From Corynebacterium sp. 13CS0277 (GTDB lineage Bacteria; Actinomycetota; Actinomycetes; Mycobacteriales; Mycobacteriaceae), in NCBI RefSeq assembly GCF_002994655.1, contig NZ_PPDL01000001.1, forward strand, positions 1 to 64,000: a stretch of DNA of 64,000 nt, in the 5' to 3' direction. Under the pieces are notes generated by a model that was not told where the DNA came from, searched no databases, and saw only the letters and a list, made by a program, of their open reading frames with translations. Below are positions 24,944 through 36,121 of this stretch, one piece after another. Positions within the stretch are counted from its first letter, which is position 1. Every line of letters starts with the position of its first letter. The position numbers were made by a program, and so were the translations under genes.

Positions 24944-25978
24944 GTGACCGCAGCCCAGCACGCCACCGCACTCGACACCCACGACCGCGACATCCTCGAC
25001 CTCGCCCGCGAGAAGGTGCTTGGCACCGGCCAGGGCCTCAACCAGGAGGAAACCCTGCGGGTCCTGCAGCTCGGCGACGACCGCCTCGAGGAGCTGCTCG
25101 GCCTCGCCCACGAAGTCCGCCTCAAGTGGTGTGGCGAAGAAGTCGAGGTCGAGGGCATCATCTCCCTGAAGACCGGCGGCTGCCCCGAGGACTGCCACTT
25201 CTGCTCCCAGTCCGGCCTGTTCGAATCCCCCGTGCGCTCCGCGTGGCTGGACATCCCTGCCCTCGTCGAGGCCGCCAAGCAGACCGCCAAGACCGGCGCC
25301 ACCGAATTCTGCATCGTCGCCGCCGTCAAGGGGCCCGACGAGAACCTCATGAGCCAGCTGGAGCAGGCCGTCGCCGCCATCAAGGCCGAAGTTGATATCC
25401 AGGTCGCGGCCTCCATCGGCATCCTCACCCAGGAGCAGGTCGACCGGCTGGCCGCCGCCGGCGTGCACCGCTACAACCACAACCTGGAAACCGCGCGCTC
25501 CTTCTTCCCCAACGTCGTCACCACCCACACCTGGGAGACGCGCCGCGAAACCCTCCGCATGGTCAAGGAAGCCGGCATGGAGGTGTGCTCCGGCGGCATC
25601 CTCGGCATGGGTGAGACCCTCGAGCAGCGCGCCGAGTTCGCCGCCGACCTGGCCGCCCTGGAGCCGGACGAGGTGCCGATGAACTTCCTCGACCCCCGCC
25701 CCGGCACCCCCTTCGCCGACTACGAGGTCATGGAGACCGCCGACGCGCTGCGCGCCATCGGCGCCTTCCGCCTCGCACTGCCGAAGACCATCCTGCGTTT
25801 CGCCGGCGGCCGCGAGCTCACCCTCGGCGACCTCGGCGCCGAGCAGGGCCTGTTGGGCGGCATCAACGCCATTATCGTCGGCAACTACCTCACCACCCTC
25901 GGCCGCCCCCAGGAGCAGGACCTGGAGATGATGGGCAAGCTGCGCCTGCCCATCAAGGCACTGAACGCCACCGTCTAA
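24944..25978 (+). CDS. bioB: biotin synthase
   Basis: A 344-residue radical-SAM enzyme inserting sulfur into dethiobiotin. The SAM-cluster cysteines are C80, C84 and C87 in [19 protein letters not shown] and GGILGMGET are typical BioB segments. GTG 24944 follows GAAGG at good spacing; an upstream in-frame start at 24908 was rejected for lack of conservation. Probably repressed by BioQ through the site at 24806-24818. Followed by bsaP and a membrane gene, the order bioB - Rv1590 - Rv1591 of M. tuberculosis. In C. glutamicum bioB lies elsewhere, so this placement is distinctive. Confidence 0.95.
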   Translation: MTAAQHATALDTHDRDILDLAREKVLGTGQGLNQEETLRVLQLGDDRLEELLGLAHEVRLKWCGEEVEVEGIISLKTGGCPEDCHFCSQSGLFESPVRSAWLDIPALVEAAKQTAKTGATEFCIVAAVKGPDENLMSQLEQAVAAIKAEVDIQVAASIGILTQEQVDRLAAAGVHRYNHNLETARSFFPNVVTTHTWETRRETLRMVKEAGMEVCSGGILGMGETLEQRAEFAADLAALEPDEVPMNFLDPRPGTPFADYEVMETADALRAIGAFRLALPKTILRFAGGRELTLGDLGAEQGLLGGINAIIVGNYLTTLGRPQEQDLEMMGKLRLPIKALNATV

Positions 25979-26066
25979 CGACACCGCACGCCCCCGGTGC
26001 CCCGCGTGCCGGGGTGTGCGCTGCCCTTCTTGTTGTTTTCGTTGACCGTGTGTGAAGAAGACCTCC

Positions 26067-26324
26067 ATGAAAATCCCCGACAGTGACGAACTCCTGGTCG
26101 CCATGGTGACCGGCGAACCGCCCGTCTACCACCCCAACACGGGGCAACAGATCGCCGACGGTGTGGAGATTAAACTCTCCCCGTCCGCCCGCGCAGGACT
26201 CGAAGCGCCCCGCTTCTGCCAGCTGTGCGGCCGCCGCATGGTCGTCCAGGTCCGCCCCGACGGCTGGGATGCGGTGTGCTCCCGCCACGGGCAGGTGGAC
26301 TCCACCTACCTCGGGCAACGCTAG
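26067..26324 (+). CDS. bsaP: biotin synthase auxiliary protein
   Basis: An 85-residue protein with CQLC (C51, C54) and CSRHG (C71, H74), a compact metal- or cluster-binding pattern, within FCQLCGRRM...[14 protein letters not shown]. It corresponds to Rv1590/BsaP, reported to be needed for actinobacterial biotin synthase activity, probably by protecting or rebuilding its auxiliary cluster. It is co-directional with bioB, 88 bases downstream. ATG 26067 is preferred; GTG 26052 would add five residues. Assignment rests on the cysteine pattern plus the bioB neighbourhood. Confidence 0.82.
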   Translation: MKIPDSDELLVAMVTGEPPVYHPNTGQQIADGVEIKLSPSARAGLEAPRFCQLCGRRMVVQVRPDGWDAVCSRHGQVDSTYLGQR

Positions 26325-26481
26325 CCCTAGGCCGCCTAGCCCCGGGCGCGCGCCCGTCGCTACTCGTACTCTCACCCCGCTGCGCGGCTTCAGTCGCCGG
26401 CGGGGTGCGCTGCGTTCTGAAGCATCGGGCGGCGCACGGGCGGTGAGCCGAGAAGTGGAACAGGGTTTAAGATTTCCAACC

Positions 26482-27042
26482 ATGAGCCCCGCAACCCCTG
26501 TAGCCCCCGCAGCGCCCCGCGGCCGCCGCCCCCGCGCCGACCACGCGCGCCGCCAGCTCGCCCGCGAACTGCTGCGCGTCGGCCTGGTGCTGATGCTGGC
26601 ATACCTTGGCGTGGGCGGGGTGTGGGGTGCCCTGGTGCCCTCCCTCCACAGTGACGGCACCTTCGTGGCCTACCCGGACACCGGGTGGCCGGACGTGGAC
26701 GCCTGGTTCGCCTTCGTCATCGCCACGGGCCTGGTGGGCATCATCAGCGGTGTGGCCGTCGGCACCCGCCCCGCGTTCGCCACCAATCCCGTGAGCGTGT
26801 TCCTCATGGGGGCCTACACGTTCGGTTGCACGGCGGTCGCCTGGTTGGCGGGGGAGCAGGTGGCGCTGTGGCGCTACCCGACGCCGGAGGACGGTGCCGG
26901 TGAGATCTCCGCGCTGCTCTTCGTCAACCCGGGGATGGCTTATGCTTTTGCGCCGGCGATGGCGTGCCTGTCGATGTGGATCTACTTGGCGCTGCGCTAC
27001 ATCCAGGTCGGCACCGACGAGGACCTTAACGCGCAGACGTAG
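26482..27042 (+). CDS. four-helix membrane protein, Rv1591-like
   Basis: A 186-residue protein with a basic Pro/Arg/Ala-rich N-terminal tail (1-35) and about four transmembrane helices (40-60, 82-105, 115-135, 155-175). The N-terminal tail and position after bioB-bsaP match the TIGR-type conserved membrane protein Rv1591. TTTAAGAT about nine bases before the ATG may be a -10 box, allowing independent leaderless expression. Function unknown; a role linked to biotin is only suggested by context. Confidence 0.75.
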   Translation: MSPATPVAPAAPRGRRPRADHARRQLARELLRVGLVLMLAYLGVGGVWGALVPSLHSDGTFVAYPDTGWPDVDAWFAFVIATGLVGIISGVAVGTRPAFATNPVSVFLMGAYTFGCTAVAWLAGEQVALWRYPTPEDGAGEISALLFVNPGMAYAFAPAMACLSMWIYLALRYIQVGTDEDLNAQT

Positions 27043-27134
27043 ATTCCTTCTCACGGGGCCATGGTCGGGGGTGCAGTGCCGCCGGTGGCGCGGGGGAGTA
27101 GTGGGGCCGGGGTGGAGGTGGTGCCGCTACCCGC

Positions 27135-27338
27135 TAGACTGCATACTATTCGTCGCGCAGAATTCGGTGCCGCGCACCCCCGCTGCCCCCATCCAGGGGC
27201 AGCAAGTAGGACAGCCTGGTGCCGCGTGGCACGATCATGGTCGCCACACAGAAGTCTGTGCGCACCCCACCCGCAGTTGCTCCCCGCCGGCACCCCCGTG
27301 CGCGGCTCCACCCGAGGAAGAGGCTAAACACGTCCGCC
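27135..27338 (+). promoter_or_regulatory. hisD promoter and structured leader, candidate T-box
   Basis: TAGACT (27135-27140) and CATACT (27142-27147) are candidate -10 boxes, giving a leader of about 190 nt, close to the ~196-nt hisD leader described in C. glutamicum as a T-box. TGGTGCCGCG (27217-27226) resembles the T-box core TGGNACCGCG, and hairpins GTGCC/GGCAC, CACAG/CTGTG (27247-27260) follow. The SD sequence GAGGAAGAGG is at about 27313-27322. A perfect core and specifier loop were not identified, so the T-box call is tentative. Confidence 0.45.
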
Positions 27339-28682
27339 ATGTCTGAGACTCCGCTTGCCACGCTCGCCATCACTGACCTGCGAGGTACCACCCCCACCGT
27401 GAGCCAGCTGCGGCGCGCCCTGCCGCGCGGCGGCACCGACATCGACTCGGTGCTGCCCGTGGTCGCCCCCGTCGTCGAGGACGTCAAGCAGCGGGGCGTT
27501 GCAGCAGCACTGGACTACTGCGAGAAATTCGACCGGGTCCGCCCCGCCGCGGTGCGGGTGCCCGCCGATGTCATCGACGCCGCCCTCGACACCCTCAATC
27601 CGGAGGTCATCGCCGCCCTGGAGGAGGCGATCCGTCGGGTGCGCGCCGTGCACAGTGCCACCAAACCCACCGACACCAGCGTGACCGTGAGCGACGGCGG
27701 CGTGGTACGGGAGAAGTTCATTCCCATCTCCCGGGTCGGCCTGTACGTGCCGGGCGGCAACGCCGTGTACCCCTCCTCGGTCATCATGAACGTCGTCCCC
27801 GCCCAGGAAGCCGGCGTCGGTTCCCTCGTCGTCGCCTCCCCGCCGCAGGCCGACCACGGCGGCTGGCCGCACCCCACCATCCTCGCCGCGGCGAAACTGC
27901 TCGGGGTGGAGGAAGTGTGGGCCGTCGGTGGCGCCCAGGCGGTGGCGCTCATGGCCTACGGCGACGAGACCGGCGCCCCGGAGGAGCACCTCGTGCCCGT
28001 CGACATGATCACCGGCCCCGGCAACATTTTCGTCACCGCCGCCAAGCGGCTGTGCCGCTCCGTGGTGGGCATTGACTCGGAAGCCGGGCCGACGGAGATC
28101 GCGATCCTCGCCGACAACACCGCCGACCCGGTGTGCGTGGCCTACGACCTCATCAGCCAGGCGGAGCACGACGTGCTCGCCGCCAGCGTGCTGGTCACCG
28201 ACTCCGAGGACCTGGCCCACGCAGTCCAGGCGGAGGTCGCGCAGCGCTACCAGGTGACCCTCAACGCCGACCGGGTCGCTGAGGCACTTACCGGCTCCCA
28301 GAGCGGCATCGTGCTCGTCGACGACCTCGAGGCCGGCATCCGCGTCGTCGACGCCTACGCCGCCGAGCACCTCGAAATCCACACCGCCGATGCCGAGGCC
28401 GTCGCGGAGCGCATCACCAACGCCGGCGCGATCTTCATCGGCCACTACTCGCCGGTGCCGCTCGGCGACTACGCGGCGGGCTCCAACCACGTGCTGCCCA
28501 CCAGCGGCTCGGCGCGCTACAGCTCCGGGCTGTCCACGCACACCTTCCTCAAGGCGGTGCACATGATCTCCTACGACGAGGCCGCACTGAAAGACATCGC
28601 GGACACCGTGGTCACCCTCGCCGACGCGGAGCAGCTGCCCGCCCACGGCGAGGCGATCCGCGCCCGCTTTGAGACCCTCTAG
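27339..28682 (+). CDS. hisD: histidinol dehydrogenase
   Basis: A 447-residue enzyme that oxidises histidinol to histidine in two NAD-dependent steps with zinc. The [16 protein letters not shown] signature, [23 protein letters not shown] and the late AEHLEIHT and [16 protein letters not shown] segments are all present. First gene of the his operon. GAGGAAGAGG is the ribosome site; upstream in-frame sequence to 27219 is leader, not protein. Followed by hisC after 82 bases. Confidence 0.96.
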   Translation: MSETPLATLAITDLRGTTPTVSQLRRALPRGGTDIDSVLPVVAPVVEDVKQRGVAAALDYCEKFDRVRPAAVRVPADVIDAALDTLNPEVIAALEEAIRRVRAVHSATKPTDTSVTVSDGGVVREKFIPISRVGLYVPGGNAVYPSSVIMNVVPAQEAGVGSLVVASPPQADHGGWPHPTILAAAKLLGVEEVWAVGGAQAVALMAYGDETGAPEEHLVPVDMITGPGNIFVTAAKRLCRSVVGIDSEAGPTEIAILADNTADPVCVAYDLISQAEHDVLAASVLVTDSEDLAHAVQAEVAQRYQVTLNADRVAEALTGSQSGIVLVDDLEAGIRVVDAYAAEHLEIHTADAEAVAERITNAGAIFIGHYSPVPLGDYAAGSNHVLPTSGSARYSSGLSTHTFLKAVHMISYDEAALKDIADTVVTLADAEQLPAHGEAIRARFETL

Positions 28683-28692
28683 CCCCTTTTGA

Positions 28693-29937
<1,245 letters not shown>

Positions 29938-30064
29938 GGAACACGCCACCTGCGTGGCACGCACTGCGCACGCGCAGGTGCCACATTCCCCGACATCCCC
30001 GCCTGTCACGCACGCCCGCGCCGGCGTGTGTGAGGGCACAGACGCGAAAGAACCCCGCACACTC

Positions 30065-30688
30065 ATGACTGCTGTGACTCATCCTGACGCCCCGCGGCGC
30101 GCCCGCGTGGAGCGCACCACCAGTGAATCCTCCATCACCGTCGAGCTCAACCTCGATGGCTCTGGGGTGACCGATATTTCCACCGGGGTGCCGTTCTTTG
30201 ACCACATGCTCACCGCCTTCGGCGCCCACGGCAGCTTCGACCTCACGGTGAAAGCCACCGGCGACACGCACATCGACGCCCACCACACGGTGGAGGACAC
30301 CGCCATCGTCCTCGGCAGCGCTTTCGCGCAAGCACTCGGCACGAAGGCCGGCATTCGCCGCTTCGGATCCCAGCAGCTGCCCATGGACGAGACCCTCTGC
30401 GAGGCGATCGTTGATGTCTCCGGGCGGCCCTACTTCGTCATGAAGGGCGAGCCGGAGCAGATGCTCCACGCCGTCATTGGCGGCCACTATGCCACCGTCA
30501 TCAACGAGCACTTCTTCGAAACTCTCGCGATGAACGCCCGCATCGCGCTGCACGTGCTGTGCCACTACGGGCGCGACCCGCACCACATCACCGAAGCCGA
30601 GTACAAGGCGGTCGCGCGCGCCCTGCGGCACGCCTGCGAACCCGACCCCCGAGTCACGGGCATTCCCTCCACCAAGGGCGCACTGTGA
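30065..30688 (+). CDS. hisB: imidazoleglycerol-phosphate dehydratase
   Basis: A 207-residue manganese enzyme. [13 protein letters not shown] and [15 protein letters not shown] contain the first metal-binding histidines and glutamate; the second set is in the HAVIGGHYA and [17 protein letters not shown] region. It is the monofunctional form without the phosphatase domain of the E. coli HisB, as expected for actinobacteria, where ImpA (34257-35159) is the separate phosphatase. The stop TGA overlaps a downstream ATG (TGATG at 30686-30690). Confidence 0.96.
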   Translation: MTAVTHPDAPRRARVERTTSESSITVELNLDGSGVTDISTGVPFFDHMLTAFGAHGSFDLTVKATGDTHIDAHHTVEDTAIVLGSAFAQALGTKAGIRRFGSQQLPMDETLCEAIVDVSGRPYFVMKGEPEQMLHAVIGGHYATVINEHFFETLAMNARIALHVLCHYGRDPHHITEAEYKAVARALRHACEPDPRVTGIPSTKGAL

Positions 30689-30765
30689 TGCTGGAGCGCA
30701 TTCCTTGGGCTTCGCTCGATGTGGTGGGCGGGGGTGGGGCCCGATTTGAAGCCGCCGGGGCAGTT

Positions 30766-30966
30766 ATGACACCCTCAGCCACACACGCCCCCGGGCCCAG
30801 TGTGAGCGCCGGGGTGTATCTGCTGTTCGCGCTTTCCGGCCTTTGTGTCGGCGGGGCGTGGGCGGCCTACCAGGCAGGAAACAAACTCCTGGTGTTTGTG
30901 TCAGGTTTCCTGGCGGCCCTTGCCGGCGCCGCCGGAGTGTTGTGGATGATGGGAGCGATGAACTAG
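30766..30966 (+). CDS. small membrane protein in the his operon
   Basis: A 66-residue protein with two hydrophobic helices (about 13-33 and 41-62). It overlaps the next gene by one base (TAGTG), so it is translationally coupled to the MFS transporter. An alternative in-frame ATG at 30688 overlaps the hisB stop, but its extra 26 residues look non-conserved. The same small gene occurs between hisB and hisH in C. glutamicum. Its role is unknown; it may assist the transporter. Confidence 0.75.
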   Translation: MTPSATHAPGPSVSAGVYLLFALSGLCVGGAWAAYQAGNKLLVFVSGFLAALAGAAGVLWMMGAMN

Positions 30967-32441
30967 TGGCAACGAGGGCTCTGACCCGTGACCAACTCGA
31001 GCAGCTGGACAGCATGTGGAAGAGCCCCGGGTTTATTGCCACGCTCGTCGCTGTGGCCAGTGCGTTCGGCTCCTGGTCGATGCTGTTGCCGGTGGTGCCG
31101 CTGCACGTGCTGGGGCAGGGGGGAAGCGACGCCCTGGCGGGTGCGACGACCGGCATTTTCATGCTGTGCACGGTGCTTACCCAGATCGCCACCCCGCAGC
31201 TGCTGCGCCGCTTCGGCTACGTGCCGGTCATGGTTATCTCCGCGCTGCTGCTCGGGGTGCCGAGTGCCCTGTATGCCTTCTCCATCGCTCCGGTGCCGGT
31301 GCTGCTCATCTCCGGGATCCGTGGCGTGGGGTTCGGTGCACTCACCGTCGCCGAGTCCGCGCTCATCGCGGAGCTGGTGCCGATGCGCTTCCTCGGCAAG
31401 GCCTCCGGCATGCTGGGGCTGACCATCGGCCTCGTAGAGATGGCCTTCATGCCGCTGGGCATTTACCTCGCGAACACCTTCAGCTTCTCCGTCGTCTATG
31501 TCACCGGCAGCTTGATTGGTCTCGTCGCGGGCGTGATGTGCGCGTTCCTGCCCCGGATCAAGGCGGCTGAGACTGCGCCCGAAGAGTCGGCGTCGGCGGT
31601 GCCGGCGGCTGCCACCTGGAAGCTCGTCACCGTGCCCGCGGTGGCGATGTGCACGGCGGCGATGGGCTTCGGTGCGATCTCCTCCTTCCTCGCCGCCGCA
31701 GTCAAGGAGCAGGACCCCGCCACCGGTGCGGTCGTCGGCGGCCTGGTGCTCTCCGTCGTCGGCGGCGCCCAGATGCTGTCCCGCTACACCGCGGGTGTGA
31801 TCGCGGACCGCCGCGCGGAGGCCGGCACCATGCTCATCGGCTCCCAGGTCCTTATCGCCGCAGGCCTGGGCATGATCGCCATTGTGCTGGCGCTGGGGCT
31901 CAGCCCCTGGCTCATGCTCGTTGCCGCCCTGCTCTTCGGCATCGGCTTCGGTGCCGGGCAGAACGAGGTGCTGTTGTTGATGTTCGCCCGCCTGCCGCGC
32001 AGCCGCGTCTCGGACGCCTCCGCACTGTGGAACATCTCCTTCGACTCGGGCACCGGGCTGGGCTCCGCCGTGCTGGGCGTCGTCGCCGGCCACCTGGCCT
32101 ACACCGGCGCCTACACCACCGCCACCCTGCTCGTCGTCTTCGCGCTGCTGCTGGCCATCGCCGACAAGGTGGTGGGCCGCCACCGCATCGCTGAGCACAA
32201 CAACACCCGCGCCCAGCTGCGCCGCGTGCCCGCCGCCCGTGCCGCCGTGCGCGGCACCCGCAGTGCTGCCCGCCGGGCCAAGGCCATGGGCAAAGCCGGG
32301 CTGTTTGCCTCCCAGTCGGCGGCGAAAGCGGTGTCGAAGGCCGGGAAACGCGCCCCGAAGATCGGGGTGGATGTGGCCCGCACCGCCACCCCTGGCCGGC
32401 GGACCGCGCGCCGCGCCACCGAGCCCGGGGCGCAGGACTAA
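30966..32441 (+). CDS. MFS transporter in the his operon
   Basis: A 491-residue, 12-helix major facilitator protein. RFGYVPVMV and GVIADRRAEAGTM are the two cytoplasmic loop motifs; ESALIAELVP and NISFDSGTGLGS are conserved in this corynebacterial group. The last ~80 residues after the final helix form a strongly basic Arg/Lys/Ala tail, longer than usual. GTG start overlaps the previous stop. Located inside the his operon, as in C. glutamicum; a role in histidine or intermediate export has been suggested by position only. Confidence 0.85.
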   Translation: MATRALTRDQLEQLDSMWKSPGFIATLVAVASAFGSWSMLLPVVPLHVLGQGGSDALAGATTGIFMLCTVLTQIATPQLLRRFGYVPVMVISALLLGVPSALYAFSIAPVPVLLISGIRGVGFGALTVAESALIAELVPMRFLGKASGMLGLTIGLVEMAFMPLGIYLANTFSFSVVYVTGSLIGLVAGVMCAFLPRIKAAETAPEESASAVPAAATWKLVTVPAVAMCTAAMGFGAISSFLAAAVKEQDPATGAVVGGLVLSVVGGAQMLSRYTAGVIADRRAEAGTMLIGSQVLIAAGLGMIAIVLALGLSPWLMLVAALLFGIGFGAGQNEVLLLMFARLPRSRVSDASALWNISFDSGTGLGSAVLGVVAGHLAYTGAYTTATLLVVFALLLAIADKVVGRHRIAEHNNTRAQLRRVPAARAAVRGTRSAARRAKAMGKAGLFASQSAAKAVSKAGKRAPKIGVDVARTATPGRRTARRATEPGAQD

Positions 32442-32553
32442 CCCCACCCCCGCAGGCCGCGCACCCCGGGTGGGGGAGTACACCCCGGGTGGGTGCGGTG
32501 GGGTGCCGGGTGGATGTGCCCCCACGGGCGCGCTGCCACTAGCATGGTGAACC

Positions 32554-33189
32554 ATGGCAAAAACAGTGGCCCTCCTTGACTACGGTTCCGGCAACATCCG
32601 CTCCGCACAGCGCGCCCTTGAACGCGCCGGCGCAGACGTCACCGTCACCCGCGATCCCGGCATCGTGCTCGCCGCCGACGGGCTCCTCGTCCCCGGCGTG
32701 GGTGCCTTCGGGGCCTGCATGGAGGGGCTGAAAGCCGTCCATGGCGACCGCATGATTGGTGAACGGCTCGCCGGCTCCCGGCCCGTCATGGGCATCTGCG
32801 TCGGCATGCAGATCCTCTTCGAGCACGGCGTCGAGCACGGCGTCGACGCCGCCGGCTGTGGCGAATGGCCCGGCACGGTCGAAAAGCTCCGCGCCCACGT
32901 ATTGCCGCACATGGGGTGGAACACCGTCGAGCCCCCGGCCGGCTCGCAGATGTTTGCAGGGTTGAGCCCCGAGGAACGGTTCTACTTCGTGCACTCCTAC
33001 GGGGTGATGAATTGGGAGTTCGTCGACGACGGGCTCACCACCCCGCCGGCGGTGACGTGGGCTACCCACGAGGATTGCCGCTTCGTTGCCGCCGTCGAAA
33101 ACGGCCCCCTGTGGGCGACCCAGTTCCACCCGGAGAAGTCCGGCGATGCTGGCGCCCAGTTGCTGCGCAACTGGCTCGACACCCTGTAG
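32554..33189 (+). CDS. hisH: imidazole glycerol phosphate synthase, glutaminase subunit
   Basis: A 211-residue class I glutamine amidotransferase that feeds ammonia to HisF. Nucleophile C82 lies in GICVGMQ, with His192 and Glu194 in [18 protein letters not shown] is the typical start. A TAGCAT box (32540-32545) eight bases before the ATG gives an internal leaderless promoter, so hisHA could be expressed apart from hisDCB. Confidence 0.96.
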   Translation: MAKTVALLDYGSGNIRSAQRALERAGADVTVTRDPGIVLAADGLLVPGVGAFGACMEGLKAVHGDRMIGERLAGSRPVMGICVGMQILFEHGVEHGVDAAGCGEWPGTVEKLRAHVLPHMGWNTVEPPAGSQMFAGLSPEERFYFVHSYGVMNWEFVDDGLTTPPAVTWATHEDCRFVAAVENGPLWATQFHPEKSGDAGAQLLRNWLDTL

Positions 33190-33289
33190 CTGATGCGGCG
33201 GGCGGGGCCGCAGAACCCCGCCGGCGCGTGTCTTTCCTGTCATCCACTGTCTCGGTTTCCTTCGTATCTTTTAAGGTTTTTCTTCGACG

Positions 33290-34042
33290 ATGAACACCTC
33301 CTCTTTCACCCTGCTGCCCGCCGTCGACGTCGTGGGCGGGCAGGCCGTCCGCCTCAACCAGGGCGAAGCCGGTAGCGAAAAGGTTTACGGCTCTCCTCTG
33401 GAGATGGCGCTGGAGTGGCAGGCGCAGGGCGCGCAGTGGCTCCACTTCGTCGACCTCGACGCCGCATTCAACCGGGGCTCCAACCACGAGCTCATGGCGG
33501 AGATCACCGGCGCACTCGACATCGCGGTGGAACTCACCGGCGGCATCCGCGACGACGCCTCCCTGGAGCGGGCCCTGGCCACCGGGGCGCAGCGCGTCAA
33601 CATCGGCACCGCCGCCCTGGAGAAGCCCGAGTGGATCGCCCAGGCGATCGCCACCTACGGCGACAAGATTGCCGTCGACATTGCCGTCCGGCTCGAGGAT
33701 GGCGAGTGGCGCACCAAGGGCAACGGGTGGGTGAGCGACGGGGGCGACCTGTGGGAGGTCGTCGAACGCCTCGACGCCGCCGGCTGCGCCCGCTTCGTGG
33801 TCACCGATGTGTCGAAGGACGGCACCCTGAGCGGGCCGAACATTGACCTGCTGCGCGACGTGGCGGCCGCCACCGACGCCCCGGTCGTCGCCTCCGGGGG
33901 GATTTCTTCCCTTCAGGACGTGCTGGCTGTCGCCCAGTACCGGCAGGAGGGCATCGACTCCGTCATCATCGGCAAGGCCCTCTACGAGCACCGCTTCACT
34001 CTCCGCGAAGCCCTCGACGCCGTCGCCGCCCAGCAGGCGTAG
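33290..34042 (+). CDS. hisA: phosphoribosylformimino-AICAR phosphate isomerase (subHisA type)
   Basis: A 250-residue TIM-barrel isomerase converting ProFAR to [29 protein letters not shown] and [14 protein letters not shown] are intact. In bifunctional actinobacterial PriA the loop-5 region reads GLDV...GRGW; here it reads DIAV...GNGW. The PriA arginine that binds the tryptophan-pathway substrate is replaced by Asn. This is the pattern of corynebacterial subHisA enzymes, which have lost TrpF activity. Histidine pathway role is certain; loss of TrpF activity is inferred from these residues. Confidence 0.93.
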   Translation: MNTSSFTLLPAVDVVGGQAVRLNQGEAGSEKVYGSPLEMALEWQAQGAQWLHFVDLDAAFNRGSNHELMAEITGALDIAVELTGGIRDDASLERALATGAQRVNIGTAALEKPEWIAQAIATYGDKIAVDIAVRLEDGEWRTKGNGWVSDGGDLWEVVERLDAAGCARFVVTDVSKDGTLSGPNIDLLRDVAAATDAPVVASGGISSLQDVLAVAQYRQEGIDSVIIGKALYEHRFTLREALDAVAAQQA

Positions 34043-34054
34043 CCGCTACCAGCC

Positions 34055-34077
34055 CCCGCACGGCAGGGGCGTGCGGG
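34055..34077 (+). terminator. hairpin after hisA
   Basis: CCCGCACG (34055-34062) pairs with CGTGCGGG (34070-34077). It lies 13 bases after hisA within the operon; no T-run, so it may attenuate rather than end transcription. TAGTCT follows at 34080 and could be an internal -10 box for impA. Confidence 0.45.
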
Positions 34078-34256
34078 AGTAGTCTGTGAACAATCAGGCA
34101 TCGCCGCCCTGTGCCTGCCCGGCACCGTGCGCCCCTCGCACCCACGACTGCCACGCCGAGGACCATTCCCGCCGACCACGTGGTGCGGAGCCGGGCCGCA
34201 GGCCCGGGGATGCGCGGTGGGCACCTCGAGACTCGAAAGTGACGTGAACCCCGGCC

Positions 34257-35159
34257 ATGGCCCCTTCCGCTTCACCCCCGCAGGACGCGCTCAGCGCAAC
34301 CCAGCTGGAGGACCTCCGCCAGGCCGCCTGTGCTGCGGCGCGCACCGCAGCGGAGACGTTCATCTCCGCCCGCGCCAGCTGCACCATCGAGGTCACAAAA
34401 GCCGACGGCGGCTTCGCCACCGGCGCCGACCTGGCGATCGAACGCCACCTGCGCAGCCTGCTGGAACCTACCGGGATCCCCGTGTGCGGGGAGGAACTCG
34501 GCGGGGAGGGAGCCGCCACCTACTGGATCGTCGACCCCATCGACGGCACCACCAACTACGCCACCGGTAGCCCCCACTGCGCCATCCTCATCGCGCTGAT
34601 TTCCGATGGTGTCCCCGTCGTGGCGTGCACCGCGATGCCGCTGCTCGGCACCATGCTGTCGGCGGTGGCGGGCCGTCCCGGGGTGTGGAATGAGGGGCTG
34701 GGCACCCACGCGGGCACCAAGCCACTGCTGGGGGCGTTGGCGGAGGAACCCGCCGTGCCCGCCGCGTGGGCGGACGCCACACTCGTAGGCTTCGGTTCGA
34801 TCGTGTCCCCGGCGGATTCCCGCTTCCCGACGGTGCTGCGGCACCGACTCCTCGGCGACCTGTCGGTGACGTACCCGCGCCTGCGGATCACCGGCAGCGT
34901 TGGCGTGGACCTGGCCCTGACCGCCCTGGGGGTGTTCGATGCGGCGGTGACGTTTAGCCCCCACCCGTGGGATAACGCCGCAGGCGTCCTCCTCGTGCAG
35001 GCGGCAGGCAAAACCGCCACCGACCTGGAAGGGGCCCCGTGGCGGGCGGACTGCGGCATGGGTATCGTCGCCGGCCGCGATGACGTGCACGCCACCATCG
35101 TGGACCACATCCGTGCCCTGAGCGCCGCGGGCGCTACAGACGATTCCTCCAGCGCCTAG
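34257..35159 (+). CDS. impA: histidinol-phosphatase / inositol-monophosphatase family
   Basis: A 300-residue Mg-dependent phosphatase of the IMPase fold: GEELGGEG supplies the first metal ligand, DPIDGTTNY the signature and WDNAAGVLLVQ the second signature. Position between hisA and hisF equals impA of C. glutamicum. Because HisB here lacks a phosphatase domain, an IMPase-type histidinol-phosphatase (HisN-like) is needed; whether ImpA or another paralogue does this cannot be decided from sequence. Confidence 0.88.
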   Translation: MAPSASPPQDALSATQLEDLRQAACAAARTAAETFISARASCTIEVTKADGGFATGADLAIERHLRSLLEPTGIPVCGEELGGEGAATYWIVDPIDGTTNYATGSPHCAILIALISDGVPVVACTAMPLLGTMLSAVAGRPGVWNEGLGTHAGTKPLLGALAEEPAVPAAWADATLVGFGSIVSPADSRFPTVLRHRLLGDLSVTYPRLRITGSVGVDLALTALGVFDAAVTFSPHPWDNAAGVLLVQAAGKTATDLEGAPWRADCGMGIVAGRDDVHATIVDHIRALSAAGATDDSSSA

Positions 35160-35173
35160 ACACCCTGGGGCAA

Positions 35174-35215
35174 CGGCTCCCCACGCGGGGCGCGGGGGTA
35201 CACCCCGGGGAGCCG
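35174..35215 (+). terminator. hairpin after impA
   Basis: CGGCTCCCC (35174-35182) pairs with GGGGAGCCG (35207-35215), 15 bases after the impA stop. Confidence 0.45.
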
Positions 35216-35242
35216 GTGGATGATGCGGTGGTGGTGGACCGA

Positions 35243-35248
35243 TAGACT
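35243..35248 (+). promoter_or_regulatory. internal -10 box before hisF
   Basis: TAGACT about 100 bases upstream of hisF, after the impA hairpin, suggests a separate promoter for hisFI. No clear -35 box is seen. Confidence 0.35.
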
Positions 35249-35344
35249 TCCTCCAGACGATCCTCGCCCCCGCCGCCGCGGCGGCTGGGGATTCGTGCGA
35301 GAACTCAGCACAAACATCCAGTGTGTAGAAGGAGTGTGGACGCC

Positions 35345-36121
35345 GTGGGCGTTGCCGTGCGCATCATCCCGTGCCTCGACGTGGACGAAGGTCGCGTCGT
35401 CAAGGGCGTGAACTTTGACAACCTGCGCGACGCGGGCGACCCCGTGGAGCTCGCGCGCCGCTACGACGCCGAAGGCGCCGACGAGTTGACCTTCCTCGAC
35501 GTCTCCGCCTCCAAGGCGGGCCGGGGCACCATGCTGGAGGTCGTGCGCCGCACCGCCGACTGCGTGTTCATCCCCTTGACCGTCGGCGGCGGGGTGCGCT
35601 CCGTCGACGACGTCGACCAGCTGCTCCGGGCCGGCGCCGACAAGGTGAGCGTCAACACGGCGGCCATCGCCCGCCCCGAACTGCTCACGGAACTCTCACA
35701 GCGTTTCGGCGCCCAGTGCATCGTGCTCAGCGTGGATGCCCGCCGCGTGCCCCCGGGAGGCACCCCACAGCCCAGTGGCTTCGAGGTCACCACCCACGGC
35801 GGCACCCGCTCTGCGGGCATTGACGCCGTGGAGTGGGCCGCCCGCGGGGAGGAACTCGGTGTGGGGGAGATTCTGCTGAACTCCATGGACGGCGACGGCA
35901 CCACCGACGGCTTCGACACCGAGCTGATCCGGCTCGTGCGTGAGCGTGTGAGCATCCCCGTCATCGCCTCCGGTGGGGCCGGCACCGCCGCCGATTTCCC
36001 GCCGGCGGTGGCCGCCGGGGCGGACGCGGCACTCGCCGCGACGATCTTCCACTTCCAGCAGGTGAGCATCAGCGAATGCAAGGACGCACTCGCCGATGCG
36101 GGCTACGAGGTGCGCCGATGA
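35345..36121 (+). CDS. hisF: imidazole glycerol phosphate synthase, cyclase subunit
   Basis: A 258-residue TIM barrel. [19 protein letters not shown] carries the catalytic Asp of strand 1, and [16 protein letters not shown] the second Asp; both phosphate sites (VGGGVR, ASGGAG) are intact. Converts PRFAR plus HisH-derived ammonia to IGP and AICAR. GTG 35345 was chosen for AGAAGGAG ending ten bases upstream; GTG 35336 is too close to it. Overlaps hisI by four bases (ATGA). Confidence 0.95.
   Translation: MGVAVRIIPCLDVDEGRVVKGVNFDNLRDAGDPVELARRYDAEGADELTFLDVSASKAGRGTMLEVVRRTADCVFIPLTVGGGVRSVDDVDQLLRAGADKVSVNTAAIARPELLTELSQRFGAQCIVLSVDARRVPPGGTPQPSGFEVTTHGGTRSAGIDAVEWAARGEELGVGEILLNSMDGDGTTDGFDTELIRLVRERVSIPVIASGGAGTAADFPPAVAAGADAALAATIFHFQQVSISECKDALADAGYEVRR

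Noticed and set aside
27219..27338. N-terminal extension of HisD from an upstream in-frame start
   Set aside because: The upstream codons lie in the structured leader, and GAGGAAGAGG directly serves the ATG at 27339.
33290..34042. Annotating HisA as bifunctional PriA
   Set aside because: The loop residues required for the TrpF reaction in PriA are replaced (GNGW instead of GRGW, and DIAV instead of GLDV).
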